From: Qipengyuania_B thermophila
GTDB lineage: Bacteria > Pseudomonadota > Alphaproteobacteria > Sphingomonadales > Sphingomonadaceae
Length of the DNA: 64,000 nt
Direction of reading: 5' to 3'
NCBI RefSeq assembly: GCF_004153605.1
Contig: NZ_SDSI01000005.1
Location: forward strand, 39,812 to 103,811
Positions 16,463-25,270 of this stretch are shown here, one piece after another. Positions within the stretch are counted from its first letter, which is position 1, and the number at the start of each line of letters is the position of its first letter. A model generated the notes under the pieces. The model saw only the letters and a program-made list of their open reading frames with translations, did no database searches and had not been told where the DNA came from. Both the position numbers and the translations under genes were made by a program.

Positions 16463-17683
16463 ATGACAGGAACAGCCCCCTTCCCCGTGGCCTTATCCCT
16501 TGCCGCCCTTCTCCTGGCAAGCTGCGGCGGCGCCGCCGACACCGCCCCGCCCAGCAGCGCGAACACCACGCCCGCGGCGACGGCCACGCCCGCCACGCCG
16601 GCAACCGGCACCGGCACCGCGGCGTGGAACGGCACCTTGCGCACCCAGGTGGTCGGCACCTTCGACGAACCGTGGGCGGCCGCCTTCGCGCCGGGAACGC
16701 AGACGCTGTTCATCACGGAAAAGCGCGGCGCCATCCGCGCCGTCGACACGCGCACCGGACGCACGATCACCGTGCCGGGCGCGCCGCAGGTCGACTACGG
16801 CGGCCAGGGCGGGCTGGGCGACATCGCCTTTCTCCCCGGCGAGGCGGCGGCGACGCTTGGCACCCGCACGATCTATCTCAGCTGGGCCGAGGCGGGCGCC
16901 GGCGACACGCGCGGCGCGGTCGTGGGCCGCGGTCAGCTCGTGTGCGCCAGCGACACCGCCTGCCGCGTCGAGAACCTGGCCGTCATCTGGCGCCAGAAGC
17001 CCAAAGTCACCGGGCGCGGCCACTATTCGCACCGGATCGCCGTCTCTCCCGACGAGCGGCACCTGTTCGTCGCCAGCGGCGACCGGCAGAAGATGGACCC
17101 GGCGCAGGACAACGGCAACACGCTCGGCACCATCGTGCGGCTGAACCTCGACGGCACGCCGGCGGCGGGCAATCCGTTCGCCGGACGCGGCAGCCCGACG
17201 GACCAGATTTGGTCCTTCGGGCACCGCAACACGCTCGGCCTCGCCTTCGACGCGGACGGACGACTGTGGAACATGGAGCACGGCCCGGCGGGCGGCGACG
17301 AGATCAACATCGTGCAGCCGGGCGCGAACTACGGCTGGCCGGTGGCGTCGAACGGCGAGCATTACGACGGCCGGCCGATCCCCGATCACGCGCCGGGCGA
17401 CGGGTTCGTGGCGCCGGTGCTGACCTGGACCCCGGCGACCGCGCCGGGCAACATGATCCTGTATCGCGGAACGCTCTTCCCCGGTTGGCAGGGACACGCG
17501 CTCCTTCCCGGCCTCCGGTCGGAGGCGCTGATCCGGGTGGCGATCACCGGCACCTCGGCGGTCGAAGCGGCCCGCTTTCCGATGAACAGGCGCCTGCGCG
17601 AACTGGTCGAGGCGCCGGACGGAGCGCTGTGGCTGCTGGAGGATGGCGAGAATGCGCGGCTGCTCCGGCTCACGCCGGGCTGA
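16463..17683 (+). CDS. PQQ-dependent aldose sugar dehydrogenase-type lipoprotein
   Basis: 406-residue beta-propeller protein of the soluble glucose/aldose sugar dehydrogenase (YliI/Asd) family. A short signal peptide ends in the lipobox LLASCGG (Cys near residue 22), followed by a Thr/Ala/Pro-rich linker and the propeller. Family motifs are GQGGLGDIAF, HYSHRIAVSPDE, FGHRNTLGLAFD and HGPAGGDEINIVQPGANYGWP. Such enzymes oxidise aldoses with pyrroloquinoline quinone and feed the respiratory chain. No pqq genes are in view, so the cofactor source is not known. Confidence 0.9.
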   Translation: MTGTAPFPVALSLAALLLASCGGAADTAPPSSANTTPAATATPATPATGTGTAAWNGTLRTQVVGTFDEPWAAAFAPGTQTLFITEKRGAIRAVDTRTGRTITVPGAPQVDYGGQGGLGDIAFLPGEAAATLGTRTIYLSWAEAGAGDTRGAVVGRGQLVCASDTACRVENLAVIWRQKPKVTGRGHYSHRIAVSPDERHLFVASGDRQKMDPAQDNGNTLGTIVRLNLDGTPAAGNPFAGRGSPTDQIWSFGHRNTLGLAFDADGRLWNMEHGPAGGDEINIVQPGANYGWPVASNGEHYDGRPIPDHAPGDGFVAPVLTWTPATAPGNMILYRGTLFPGWQGHALLPGLRSEALIRVAITGTSAVEAARFPMNRRLRELVEAPDGALWLLEDGENARLLRLTPG

Positions 17684-17689
17684 GCGGCG

Positions 17690-18280
17690 GTGACGACCCC
17701 GCGCCCGGAGGCGGCGGCTGACGCGATGCCGGCGCTCGTGCCGCTGGCGGCCATCGACCCGCTGCTGGTGGAATCGCTGCTGGACGCCGTGTTCGGCGCG
17801 GAACGCCGCGCCCGCACGGCCTACCGCATCCGCGCCGGCATGCAGCCGCTTCCCGCCCTCAGCTTTGCGGCGCTCGACGCGCAGGACTATCTCGCCGCCA
17901 TCATCCAGTGCTGGCCGGTCGCGCTGACGGACGGGAACGGTCGTGCTCACCCGCTCGTCATGGTCGGTCCGGTCGCCGTCATGCCCTCGCGTCAGGGCGA
18001 GGGGTTCGGCAAGGCGCTGATCACCACGGCGCTGGCGGCCGCGGACTTAGCGGCCGGAACCGGCGCGGCGCTGCCGCAGGTGCTCATCGGCGACGCGGCC
18101 TATTACGGCGCCTGGGGCTTCTCCGCCGCGGCGACGGGCGGCTGGTCCTGTCCCGGCCCGTGGGAGCCCGAGCGCTTGCTGGCGCGCTGCGCCACGCCTG
18201 CCATCCTGCCGCATGCGGGCATGCTGGGGCCGTGGCCGGGCGCGGGCGCGGGCGCGGAAGCGAACGCGCAGCAGGGTTGA
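17690..18280 (+). CDS. GNAT family N-acetyltransferase (YhbS-like)
   Basis: 196-residue GNAT enzyme with the acetyl-CoA loop RQGEGFGKALI and a MVGPVAVMPS strand before it, matching the YhbS (COG3153) pattern. It starts with GTG at 17690, 6 nt after the sugar dehydrogenase stop, so it is probably in the same transcript. The C-terminal tail is rich in alanine and glycine with a GAGAGAEANA repeat-like run. The acceptor is unknown. Confidence 0.8.
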   Translation: MTTPRPEAAADAMPALVPLAAIDPLLVESLLDAVFGAERRARTAYRIRAGMQPLPALSFAALDAQDYLAAIIQCWPVALTDGNGRAHPLVMVGPVAVMPSRQGEGFGKALITTALAAADLAAGTGAALPQVLIGDAAYYGAWGFSAAATGGWSCPGPWEPERLLARCATPAILPHAGMLGPWPGAGAGAEANAQQG

Positions 18281-18322
18281 ACGCGCCGCACGCCGACGCC
18301 AAGAAGACGACAGCGAAACGCC

Positions 18323-18871
18323 ATGCCATACCAGCCACCCCCCGAACTCGCCTCCCTGTCGCTCAGCGACATCGCCGACCTCGTGGCGCAGCGCCGCCTT
18401 CCCGCCGTGGAAGGCTGGGCGCCGCAGGCACGCGGCGACAGCCGGATGCGCATCGCTGCCGACGGACAGTGGTTCCACGATGGCGCGCCGATCACCCGCC
18501 CGGCGATGGTCCGGGCCTTTTCGGGACTGCTCAGCCGCGATGACGAGGGGCAGCACTGGCTGGTGACCCCGTTCGAGAAGCTCTCCATCGCGGTCGAGGA
18601 TGCCCCCTTCGTCGCCGTCGACGTGGTCCGGCGCGAAGGTGATCTCGCGTTCCGGCTCAACACCGACGATCTTGTCGTCGCCGGCCCGGACCACGCGCTG
18701 CTGGCCGAAGGGGACGCCGACCATCCGCGCTGGTATGTGCATGTGCGGCGCGGCTGCCTTGCCCGCCTGAACCGCTCGACCTTCGACCAGCTGGCGCAGA
18801 TCGCGCTCGAGGAAGGCGACGACTGGACGGTGACGAGCAAGGGTGCGGCCTTCGCGCTGCGCCCGGCATGA
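18323..18871 (+). CDS. DUF1285 domain-containing protein
   Basis: 182-residue protein of unknown function, recognised by the RIAADGQWFHDGAPITRPAMVRAF motif region (about residues 44-67) and the LVTPFEKLSIAVEDAPF strand pair. No signal peptide or membrane segment is seen. It is the first gene of the chain DUF1285-NUDIX-CCA transferase; its stop overlaps the NUDIX start (ATGA). This order is common in alphaproteobacteria and suggests a role tied to nucleotide or tRNA metabolism, which is inference only. Confidence 0.85.
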   Translation: MPYQPPPELASLSLSDIADLVAQRRLPAVEGWAPQARGDSRMRIAADGQWFHDGAPITRPAMVRAFSGLLSRDDEGQHWLVTPFEKLSIAVEDAPFVAVDVVRREGDLAFRLNTDDLVVAGPDHALLAEGDADHPRWYVHVRRGCLARLNRSTFDQLAQIALEEGDDWTVTSKGAAFALRPA

Positions 18872-19473
18872 CCGATGTCCACGCCCTTCTCAGCGCACGC
18901 CTGGCGCAGGGTTGGAGGCGTCCGCTGACCGGCCTGCTCGACGATCGCCGCCACCATGCGGGCGGTCCGGTCAAGCCCGCGGCGGTGCTGGTCGCCGTCA
19001 CCGAGCGGCCTTCACCCGGCGTCCTGCTGATCCACAGGCCGATGTCCATGCGCAGCCATGCGGGGCAGGTGGGCTTTCCCGGCGGGCGTCTCGATCCCGG
19101 CGAAACGGTCGAAGCCGCCGCGCTGCGCGAGGCGGAGGAGGAGCTCGGCATCGCCCTGGGTGCGGTGAGGGTGGTCGGCACCGCCGATGCCTTCCACACC
19201 GGCACCGGTTATCTCGTGACGCCGGTACTGGGCGTGGTGCCTGCCGACCTGCCGCTCGTCCCCAATCCCGCCGAGGTCGAGCGCTGGTTCGAGGCGCCTC
19301 TCGACCACCTGCTCGACCCTTCCAACCATTACCCCCGCAGCGGTGTCTGGAACGGGCAGCCGCGGTCCTACCTTGAAATCGTCTGGGGCGGGCACCGGAT
19401 CTGGGGCGTGACCGCTGCGATCCTCGCCAATCTCGCGCGGCGTCTGGGCGTGGAGGGAAGGATCAGTGCCTGA
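18868..19473 (+). CDS. NUDIX hydrolase, coenzyme A pyrophosphatase type
   Basis: 201-residue NUDIX protein. The full Nudix box is present in the stretch GGRLDPGETVEAAALREAEE followed by ELGI, preceded by the NudL/CoAse signature SMRSHAGQVGFP. Members cleave CoA or its esters to phosphopantetheine and ADP. The start overlaps the DUF1285 stop by 4 nt and the gene runs 8 nt into the CCA transferase gene, so the three are translationally coupled. Confidence 0.9.
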   Translation: MTDVHALLSARLAQGWRRPLTGLLDDRRHHAGGPVKPAAVLVAVTERPSPGVLLIHRPMSMRSHAGQVGFPGGRLDPGETVEAAALREAEEELGIALGAVRVVGTADAFHTGTGYLVTPVLGVVPADLPLVPNPAEVERWFEAPLDHLLDPSNHYPRSGVWNGQPRSYLEIVWGGHRIWGVTAAILANLARRLGVEGRISA

Positions 19474-20641
19474 ACTCCCGCCCGCATCATGGACCCGGCG
19501 GCCGTCCCTGGCGCGGCTGGTGGCGGCGCTGGAGCCGGAACGGGTGCGCTATGTCGGCGGCGCCGTGCGCGACACGCTGCTCGGGCAGCCGGTGAGCGAC
19601 ATCGACTGCGCCACGATCCACCCTCCCGACGAGGTGATGGCCCGGTGCCGCGAGGCCGGTCTGCGGGTCGTGCCGACGGGGGTGGAGCACGGCACCGTCA
19701 CGGTGGTGCTGCCCGATGGTCCGGTCGAGGTCACCACGCTGCGCCGCGACGTCAGCACCGATGGCCGCCGCGCCAGCGTCGCCTTCAGCACCGACTGGCG
19801 CGAAGACGCGGCCCGGCGCGACTTCACCATCAACGCGCTGTATGTCGATCCGCAGAGCCTCGCCATCGACGACTATTTCGGCGGGCTGGCGGATCTGGAC
19901 CAGCGCCGGGTGCGGTTCATCGGCGATGCCGCCTCCCGCATCGCCGAGGATCACCTGCGCATCTTGCGCTACTTCCGGTTCCAGGCACGCTTCGGGGCGG
20001 AACCGGACGCCGAGGCGCTGGCCGCCTGCGCGACGCTTGCCGGCACGCTGAAGGGTCTGAGCCGCGAGAGGATCGGTGCCGAGCTGCTTGCCCTGCTGGC
20101 GCTGCCCGACCCGGCGCCCACGGTCGCGCTGATGCATCAGACCGGCGTGCTGGCGGTGGTCCTGCCCGAGGCCACGGCGGCGCAGCGCGCCCTGCTCGCA
20201 GAGCTTCCCGCGCGCGAACGCACCGCCGGCGTGGCCCCGCACCCCCTGCGCCGGCTGGCCGCTCTCCTCCCGCCCGTTCCCGCCTGCGCGGAGCAGGTGG
20301 CGGCGCGGCTGCGGCTGTCCAAGGCCCAGCGCAGCCGGCTGATCTGCGCCGCGGCACGGAGACCCGCGGATGCCGAGGCGCCGCGGGCGCTCGCCTATGC
20401 CGAGGGAGCGGAGTGCGCGCGCGACCGCCTGCTCCTTGCGGGTGCCGATGTCGGGCCGCTCCGCGACTGGGCGGTGCCGCATTTCCCGTTCACCGGGCGG
20501 GTGCTGATCGAACGCGGCGTGCCGCCCGGTCCCGAGGTGGCCCGGCTGCTGCGCGAGGTCGAGCAGCGGTGGATCGGCGCGGGCTTCCCGCCGGAGACAG
20601 AGGCGCAGCAGCTTCTCGATGCGGTGGTGGCCGAACGCTGA
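19466..20641 (+). CDS. CCA tRNA nucleotidyltransferase (poly(A) polymerase head domain)
   Basis: Class II nucleotidyltransferase that adds or repairs the 3' CCA of tRNA. Signatures are VRYVGGAVRDTLLG, the catalytic DID in VSDIDCAT, the RRDFTINAL motif and HLRILRYFRFQARFG; the all-helical neck and tail follow to residue 391. It starts with GTG at 19466 inside the NUDIX gene. Both tRNAs seen in this window already encode their CCA ends, so here the enzyme may act mainly in repair, or on tRNAs elsewhere that lack an encoded CCA. Confidence 0.92.
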   Translation: MPELPPASWTRRPSLARLVAALEPERVRYVGGAVRDTLLGQPVSDIDCATIHPPDEVMARCREAGLRVVPTGVEHGTVTVVLPDGPVEVTTLRRDVSTDGRRASVAFSTDWREDAARRDFTINALYVDPQSLAIDDYFGGLADLDQRRVRFIGDAASRIAEDHLRILRYFRFQARFGAEPDAEALAACATLAGTLKGLSRERIGAELLALLALPDPAPTVALMHQTGVLAVVLPEATAAQRALLAELPARERTAGVAPHPLRRLAALLPPVPACAEQVAARLRLSKAQRSRLICAAARRPADAEAPRALAYAEGAECARDRLLLAGADVGPLRDWAVPHFPFTGRVLIERGVPPGPEVARLLREVEQRWIGAGFPPETEAQQLLDAVVAER

Positions 20642-20653
20642 GCTTGCTTCAGC
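20637..20653 (+). terminator. Weak hairpin at the end of the CCA transferase gene
   Basis: GCTGA and TCAGC arms enclose a 7-nt loop and are followed by a pyrimidine run (TTCCCTT). The 5-bp stem overlaps the stop codon. Weak on its own, but it is at the right place for a transcript end before the next, separately started gene. Confidence 0.25.
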
Positions 20654-20738
20654 TTCCCTTCATCGGCCACAGGGTGTGAAGAGCGCACGCCATTCCGCAT
20701 CACGGGTGCGTGCGGTTCATCGCCACTGGAGCCATTGC

Positions 20739-21305
20739 ATGACCTTGTTGACTTCCGCTTCCCTGCTGATCGCGTCCGCAACCGGCGCCGCTTCCGCCCA
20801 GCCGGCCGTTCAGCCTGAACCGGCCGCGCCGGCCGCCGTGCCGGCCAATCCGCAGCTGTTTGCCGGCGCAACGGTCTACGGGCCGCAGAACACGCTCGTC
20901 GGAACCGTCACCGGCGTGTCCCAGGGCATCGTCACGGTGAACACCGGCACGCACGAGGCGCCGCTGCCGGCGACCGCCTTCGGCGCCGGGTCCATGGGGC
21001 CGACGCTGCCGGTGACGCGCGAACAGCTCGGACTGCTCGTCGACCAGCAGCGCGCGGCGGCCGTGGCGCGCCGCGACGCGGCGCTCGTGGCGGGGACGGC
21101 GATCGTGTCCGCCGACGGACAGGCGCTCGGCACGGTGGAGAGTGTTGCCGGCGACCGCGTGGTGGTCCTGCGGCCCGACAGCCGCAGCCGCCTCATCCTG
21201 CCGCGCGCGCTCCTCCTTCCCCATGCCGCCGGCCTGCGCACCCGCATCGGCCTGGCCGAGCTGGAACGGGGCGCGACCAGCAGCGGAGCGGTCACCGCCT
21301 ACTGA
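20739..21305 (+). CDS. Secreted hypothetical protein with two PRC-barrel-like repeats
   Basis: 188 residues. A signal peptide (cleavage after ATGAASA, about residue 20) and a short Pro/Ala linker lead into two similar modules: one beginning LFAGATVYGPQNTLVGTV (about 43-105) and one beginning LVAGTAIVSADGQALGTV (about 120-180). Both have the xxGTxVxxxDGxxLGTV strand pattern seen in PRC-barrel domains. The ATG at 20739 has GGAG about 6 nt upstream. The function is unknown; it is probably periplasmic. Confidence 0.75.
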   Translation: MTLLTSASLLIASATGAASAQPAVQPEPAAPAAVPANPQLFAGATVYGPQNTLVGTVTGVSQGIVTVNTGTHEAPLPATAFGAGSMGPTLPVTREQLGLLVDQQRAAAVARRDAALVAGTAIVSADGQALGTVESVAGDRVVVLRPDSRSRLILPRALLLPHAAGLRTRIGLAELERGATSSGAVTAY

Positions 21306-21361
21306 AGCCTTTCCCGGCGCGTTCGCGGCGCGCCTCGCCCTTCCCCGACAGGAGCACTCCG

Positions 21362-21874
21362 ATGTCCCCGTTCACGTTCTTCGGCGCGGCCGCCGCCGCG
21401 CTTGCCACCCTCGCCATGCCGGCTGCGGCCGCCGCCCAGCAGCAGCGCTGCGTCACGCGGGCCGAGAGCCAGGCCGTCGTGGCTCACCTGATGCCGGATC
21501 TGCTGCGCAGCGTGCAGAGCCGCTGCGGACCGCTGCTCGGGGAGAGCTCGTTCCTGCGCGACAATGCGGGATCTCTGGCCGAGCGCATGACCCCGCTGTC
21601 GCGCAGCAGCTGGCCGGCGGCGAGGGCGGCGCTGGAGCGGCAGAGCGGCAGCGCCCTGCCCGACAACCCGGCGATCCTCGACTTGGGTCGTCAGGCGCTC
21701 GCCGGCGGCGTCGCCAACAGCCTCGATGCCGATAGCTGCCGCCTGACCGACCAGCTGCTGACGCACCTTGCGCCGTTGCCGCCCGAGAACCTTGCCAACG
21801 TGTTCGCGCTGTTCCTCGAAGCCGGCGCGAACACGAACCGCCAGGCGCCCCTGCGGGTGTGCCCGTCGCGCTGA
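21362..21874 (+). CDS. Secreted hypothetical protein with four conserved-looking cysteines
   Basis: 170 residues with an alanine-rich signal peptide ending near AAAAAQQQ (residue 28). The mature part is mostly helical and has cysteines at about positions 30, 54, 122 and 167, spaced to form two disulfides. No known domain is recognised. It is 56 nt after the previous secreted protein on the same strand and converges with parC through a strong hairpin. Confidence 0.7.
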   Translation: MSPFTFFGAAAAALATLAMPAAAAAQQQRCVTRAESQAVVAHLMPDLLRSVQSRCGPLLGESSFLRDNAGSLAERMTPLSRSSWPAARAALERQSGSALPDNPAILDLGRQALAGGVANSLDADSCRLTDQLLTHLAPLPPENLANVFALFLEAGANTNRQAPLRVCPSR

Positions 21875-21911
21875 ACGCCGGGGGGCGCCGCGCGCGCCGT
21901 TCGGCGGTTCA
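21872..21911. terminator. Hairpin spanning the stops of convergent genes (hypothetical / parC)
   Basis: TGAACGCCG (21872-21880) pairs with CGGCGGTTCA (21902-21911) apart from one bulged G, and includes the stop codons of both flanking genes. The interior is G/C-rich and can pair further. No U-tract follows; it is a candidate bidirectional transcript end. Confidence 0.4.
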
Positions 21912-24257
21912 GCCGAACCGGTTGTCGCGCGGAAAGCCGTTGGGCGGCATGCGGCCCGTCCCTCCGCGCGCAACCTTCCACTGCCACATCTCCGTCTCGG
22001 TGCGGGTGCGCTCGCCCTTGCCGCCCATGGTCCATGACAATCCGTCGTCCATGCGGAACGAGGTCGCGTCGGCAAGCCCGCCGTCGCGGTAGCGTTGCAG
22101 CTGCACGCCCTGACCCCGCTCCATCAGCGGCAGCTCGCCCCGGTGGAACACCACCAGCTTGCGGTTCTCGCCCGCGACTGCGATGTGATCGTGGGCAGGG
22201 TCCATGATCCGCACGACCGCCAGCCGGCCATCCTTGACGTTGACCACCTGCCGCCCCTTGCGCGTCTCGGCGAGGAGGTCGGCCATCCGCACCGCGAAGC
22301 CCCGCCCCGCTGATGAGGCGACCAGCAGTTCGGCGTCCGGCTTGTGGATCAGCGCGGCCACGATCTGCGCTTCGGGTTCAAGGTCGACCATCGCCCGCAC
22401 CGGCTCGCCGAACCCCCTCGCACCCGGCAGGCGGTCGCAGCGCAGGGTGAAGAAGCGACCGCCGCTGGTGGCGAGCACCAGCTTGTCGGTGGTCTGGCCA
22501 TGGAGCGCGAAGGCCGGGCCGTCACCCTCCTTGTACTTGAACGCCCCGGCGCCGGCGGCGCCGAGGTCCAGATGCCCGCGCGCCGCCCGGATCCAGCCGC
22601 GCTGCGACAGGATGATCGTGATCGGCTCGCGCTCGATCATGGCCTCGGCGCTGTACACGGCGGTCGGCCGTGCCTCGGCGATGGTGGTGCGCCGGCGGCC
22701 GAGCGGGGTGTCCTCGCCATACTCCTTGCGCAGCTGGCGCAGGTCGCGCTTGAGCCGCGCCTTCTGCTTGCGCGGGTCGGCGAGCAGCGCCTGAATCTCG
22801 TCACGCTCGCGCTCGAGCGCGTCCTGCTCGCGGCGCAGCTCCATCTCCTCCAGCCGGCGCAGGCTGCGCAGGCGCATGTTGAGGATCGCCTCGGCCTGCC
22901 GGTCCGTCAGCGCGAACTCGGCCGTCAGCGGCGGCTTGGGCTCGTCCTCGGACCGGATGATGGCGATCACCCGGTCGAGGTTCAGGAAGGCGACGATGTA
23001 GCCGCGCACCAGTTCCAGCCGCCGGTCGATTTGCTCGAGCCGGTGGCGGCTGCGCCGCTGGAGCACGTCGATCTGGCTGAGCACCCAGCGTTCGAGCAGC
23101 TCCTTGAGGCCCAGCACCATGGGCGTGCGCCGGGCGTCGAGGACGTTGAGGTTGAGGCCGAACCGCACCTCCATGTCGGTCAGCCGGTACAGCGATTCCT
23201 TGAGCAGTTCCGGGTCGACGTTCCGGCTGCGCGGAACGAGGACGATGCGGATGCGCTCGTCGCTTTCGTCCCTCACGTCCTCGAGGATCGGCAGCTTGCG
23301 GTCGGCGATGGCGGCCGCGATCTGCTCGATCAGCTTGCTCTTGGGCACCTGGTAGGGAATCTCGCTGATGACCAGCTGCCACTGGCCGCCACCCAGATCC
23401 TCCAGCCCGCTGCGCGCCCGCGCCAGCGCCTCCTCGCGCTGCCGCTCGCCGCGCAGCGCCTCCGCCGCCTGCACGCCTTCCTCCGAGTGGAACCGGCCGC
23501 GCAGCCGGAACGAGCCGCGGCCGGTCTCATAGGCCTGCGACACCACCGCCGGGCTGTCGACGACCAGTCCGCCCGTGGCGAAGTCCGGCCCCTTGAACAC
23601 CTCCATCAGCCGGGCGTGCGCCACCTCGGGATCGTCGATCACCAACAGCGTCGCGTCGATGATCTCGGCGACGTTGTGGCTGGGAATGTTGGTGGCCATC
23701 CCGACCGCGATGCCGCTTGCCCCGTTGGCGAGCAGGTTCGGGAACAGGCCGGGGAAGATGTCCGGCTCCTGCTCCTCGCCGTTGTAGGTCGGAATGAAGT
23801 CGACGGTGCCGTCGTCGAGCCCGTCCATCAGGCGCAGCGCCGTGCGCGTCAGCCGCGCCTCGGTGTAGCGGTAGGCGGCGGCATTGTCGCCGTCGATGTT
23901 GCCGAAATTCCCCTGCCCCTCGACCAGCGGATAGCGCAGGGCGAAATCTTGGGCGAGGCGCACCATGGCGTCATAGACCGACGCGTCGCCGTGCGGATGA
24001 TACTTGCCGATGACATCCCCGACCACCCGCGCCGACTTCTTGAACGGATCGGCCGGGCTGAGCCGAAGCTGGCGCATTGCCCACAGGAGCCGCCGGTGAA
24101 CCGGCTTCAGCCCGTCGCGAAGGTCGGGCAGGCTGCGCGCGGTGATGGTGGACAGCGCATAGACCAGATAGCGCTCGGACAGGGCGGAATCGAACGGCGC
24201 ATCGATGATGGCGTCGGCAGCGGGTGCGCCGGCGGGGGGCAGCTCACGGGTCGGCAT
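21909..24257 (-). CDS. parC: DNA topoisomerase IV subunit A
   Basis: 782-residue type IIA topoisomerase subunit that unlinks daughter chromosomes with ParE. The active-site tyrosine lies in AAAYRYTEARLTR; the helix-turn-helix region is HPHGDASVYDAMVR. It is called ParC, not GyrA, because the C-terminal part has ParC blocks (YKEGDGPAFALHGQTTDK, RGFGEPVRAM) and lacks the GyrA box. The ATG at 24257 was chosen over an earlier one at 24356 that would add 33 unconserved residues. In the quinolone region the serine equivalent to E. coli Ser80 is alanine and Glu84 is aspartate. Confidence 0.92.
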   Translation of the reverse strand: MPTRELPPAGAPAADAIIDAPFDSALSERYLVYALSTITARSLPDLRDGLKPVHRRLLWAMRQLRLSPADPFKKSARVVGDVIGKYHPHGDASVYDAMVRLAQDFALRYPLVEGQGNFGNIDGDNAAAYRYTEARLTRTALRLMDGLDDGTVDFIPTYNGEEQEPDIFPGLFPNLLANGASGIAVGMATNIPSHNVAEIIDATLLVIDDPEVAHARLMEVFKGPDFATGGLVVDSPAVVSQAYETGRGSFRLRGRFHSEEGVQAAEALRGERQREEALARARSGLEDLGGGQWQLVISEIPYQVPKSKLIEQIAAAIADRKLPILEDVRDESDERIRIVLVPRSRNVDPELLKESLYRLTDMEVRFGLNLNVLDARRTPMVLGLKELLERWVLSQIDVLQRRSRHRLEQIDRRLELVRGYIVAFLNLDRVIAIIRSEDEPKPPLTAEFALTDRQAEAILNMRLRSLRRLEEMELRREQDALERERDEIQALLADPRKQKARLKRDLRQLRKEYGEDTPLGRRRTTIAEARPTAVYSAEAMIEREPITIILSQRGWIRAARGHLDLGAAGAGAFKYKEGDGPAFALHGQTTDKLVLATSGGRFFTLRCDRLPGARGFGEPVRAMVDLEPEAQIVAALIHKPDAELLVASSAGRGFAVRMADLLAETRKGRQVVNVKDGRLAVVRIMDPAHDHIAVAGENRKLVVFHRGELPLMERGQGVQLQRYRDGGLADATSFRMDDGLSWTMGGKGERTRTETEMWQWKVARGGTGRMPPNGFPRDNRFG

Positions 24258-24367
24258 GGCGCCGGGCTTATCACCGGGGCGGCCCGGCGACAAATGCGGA
24301 ACGAGGCCTCGCCCCGGGCCGTTTGTAGGTCCATAGAGGCGCGCCCGCGCGAACACCGGAGAGACCC

Positions 24368-24886
24368 ATGAGCAAGACCGTGATGATCCTGGCCACCGAC
24401 GGTTTCGAGCAGTCCGAGCTGCTGAAGCCCAAGCAGGCGCTGGAGGACGCCGGGTTCCGCACCGAAGTGGTCAGCCTCGAGGCGGGGGAGATCAAGGGCT
24501 GGGACGAGGATGACTGGGGCGAGCGTGTTCCCGTGGACCGCACCCTCGCTGATGTCGATGCCGACGATTATGCCGCCCTGCTGCTTCCCGGTGGCCAGAT
24601 CAATCCCGACACGCTGCGCGCCGAGAAGCGGGCCGTCGATCTCGTCAGGGCGTTTGCGGAGGCGGGAAAGCCCGTGGCGGCGATCTGCCACGCGCCGTGG
24701 CTGCTGATCGAGGCGGGGCTGGTGCGCGGCAGGACCGTGACCGGCTATCCCTCGATCCGCACCGATCTTGCGAATGCGGGCGCCAATGTCGTGGATCAGG
24801 AGGTCGCCACCGACGGCAACCTCATCACCAGCCGCAATCCCGGCGACATCCCCGCCTTCAGCCGGGCGCTCATCGCCATGCTGTAG
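24368..24886 (+). CDS. DJ-1/PfpI family protein (type 1 glutamine amidotransferase-like)
   Basis: 172-residue member of the DJ-1/PfpI superfamily, related to YhbO-type proteins that act as general stress hydrolases or deglycases. The nucleophile elbow is AAICHAPWLLIEAG with Cys followed by His; the acidic partner is in the N-terminal TDGFEQSELLKP strand. The start ATG follows GAGAGACCC. It is divergent from parC across 110 nt and its 3' end faces the ferredoxin gene. The physiological substrate is not certain. Confidence 0.88.
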   Translation: MSKTVMILATDGFEQSELLKPKQALEDAGFRTEVVSLEAGEIKGWDEDDWGERVPVDRTLADVDADDYAALLLPGGQINPDTLRAEKRAVDLVRAFAEAGKPVAAICHAPWLLIEAGLVRGRTVTGYPSIRTDLANAGANVVDQEVATDGNLITSRNPGDIPAFSRALIAML

Positions 24887-24955
24887 GACAGCCGGGTGAG
24901 CCAGCCGGCCTGAGCGCCCTCGGGCGGGCAGGGTCCGGCCACGCGCCGCGCGCCG

Positions 24956-25270
24956 TCAGGTGCCCGGCGGCAGGGCGACCTCCAGCCCGTCGAGGTCGTC
25001 GGTCACGACGATCTGGCACGACAGCCTGCTCGTGCGGCAGGCATGCGGCGCGAGATCGAGCATGTCCTCCTCGTCCGCACTCGCGGGAGGCAGGCGGTCG
25101 AACCAGTGCGCGGCGACGATGACATGACAGGTGGCGCAGGCCATCTGCCCCTCGCAAGTCCCTTCCAGCGGCAGACCCGCCGCCTGTGCCGCGCGCAGCA
25201 GCGTGTCGCCGCCGTTCGCCTCGATCACGAGATGCTCTCCTGCGGCCGTGGTGAAGCGGAGCCGCGCCAT
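24956..25270 (-). CDS. Adrenodoxin-type 2Fe-2S ferredoxin
   Basis: 104-residue electron carrier with the plant/vertebrate-type cluster motif C-x5-C-x2-C-xn-C: CEGQMACATC near residues 40-49 and the last ligand in SRLSCQIVV. This is the ISC/adrenodoxin form, used to supply electrons for cluster assembly or to P450-type systems. Its ATG (25268-25270) overlaps the stop of the upstream cysteine desulfurase, so its synthesis is coupled to it, which supports a role in Fe-S or sulfur metabolism. Confidence 0.9.
   Translation of the reverse strand: MARLRFTTAAGEHLVIEANGGDTLLRAAQAAGLPLEGTCEGQMACATCHVIVAAHWFDRLPPASADEEDMLDLAPHACRTSRLSCQIVVTDDLDGLEVALPPGT

Noticed and set aside
16465..16770. Longer rnhB starting at 16770
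   Set aside because: It would add about 100 residues antisense to the dehydrogenase gene with no similarity to RNase HII; family N-terminus fits 16461/16464.
21909..24257. Possibility that the gene is gyrA
   Set aside because: The C-terminal blocks are ParC-like and the GyrA box is missing.
22344..24371. Plus-strand open frame of about 2 kb opposite parC
   Set aside because: Shadow of the parC codons on the other strand; no conserved motif, no ribosome binding site, and the parC reading is beyond doubt.
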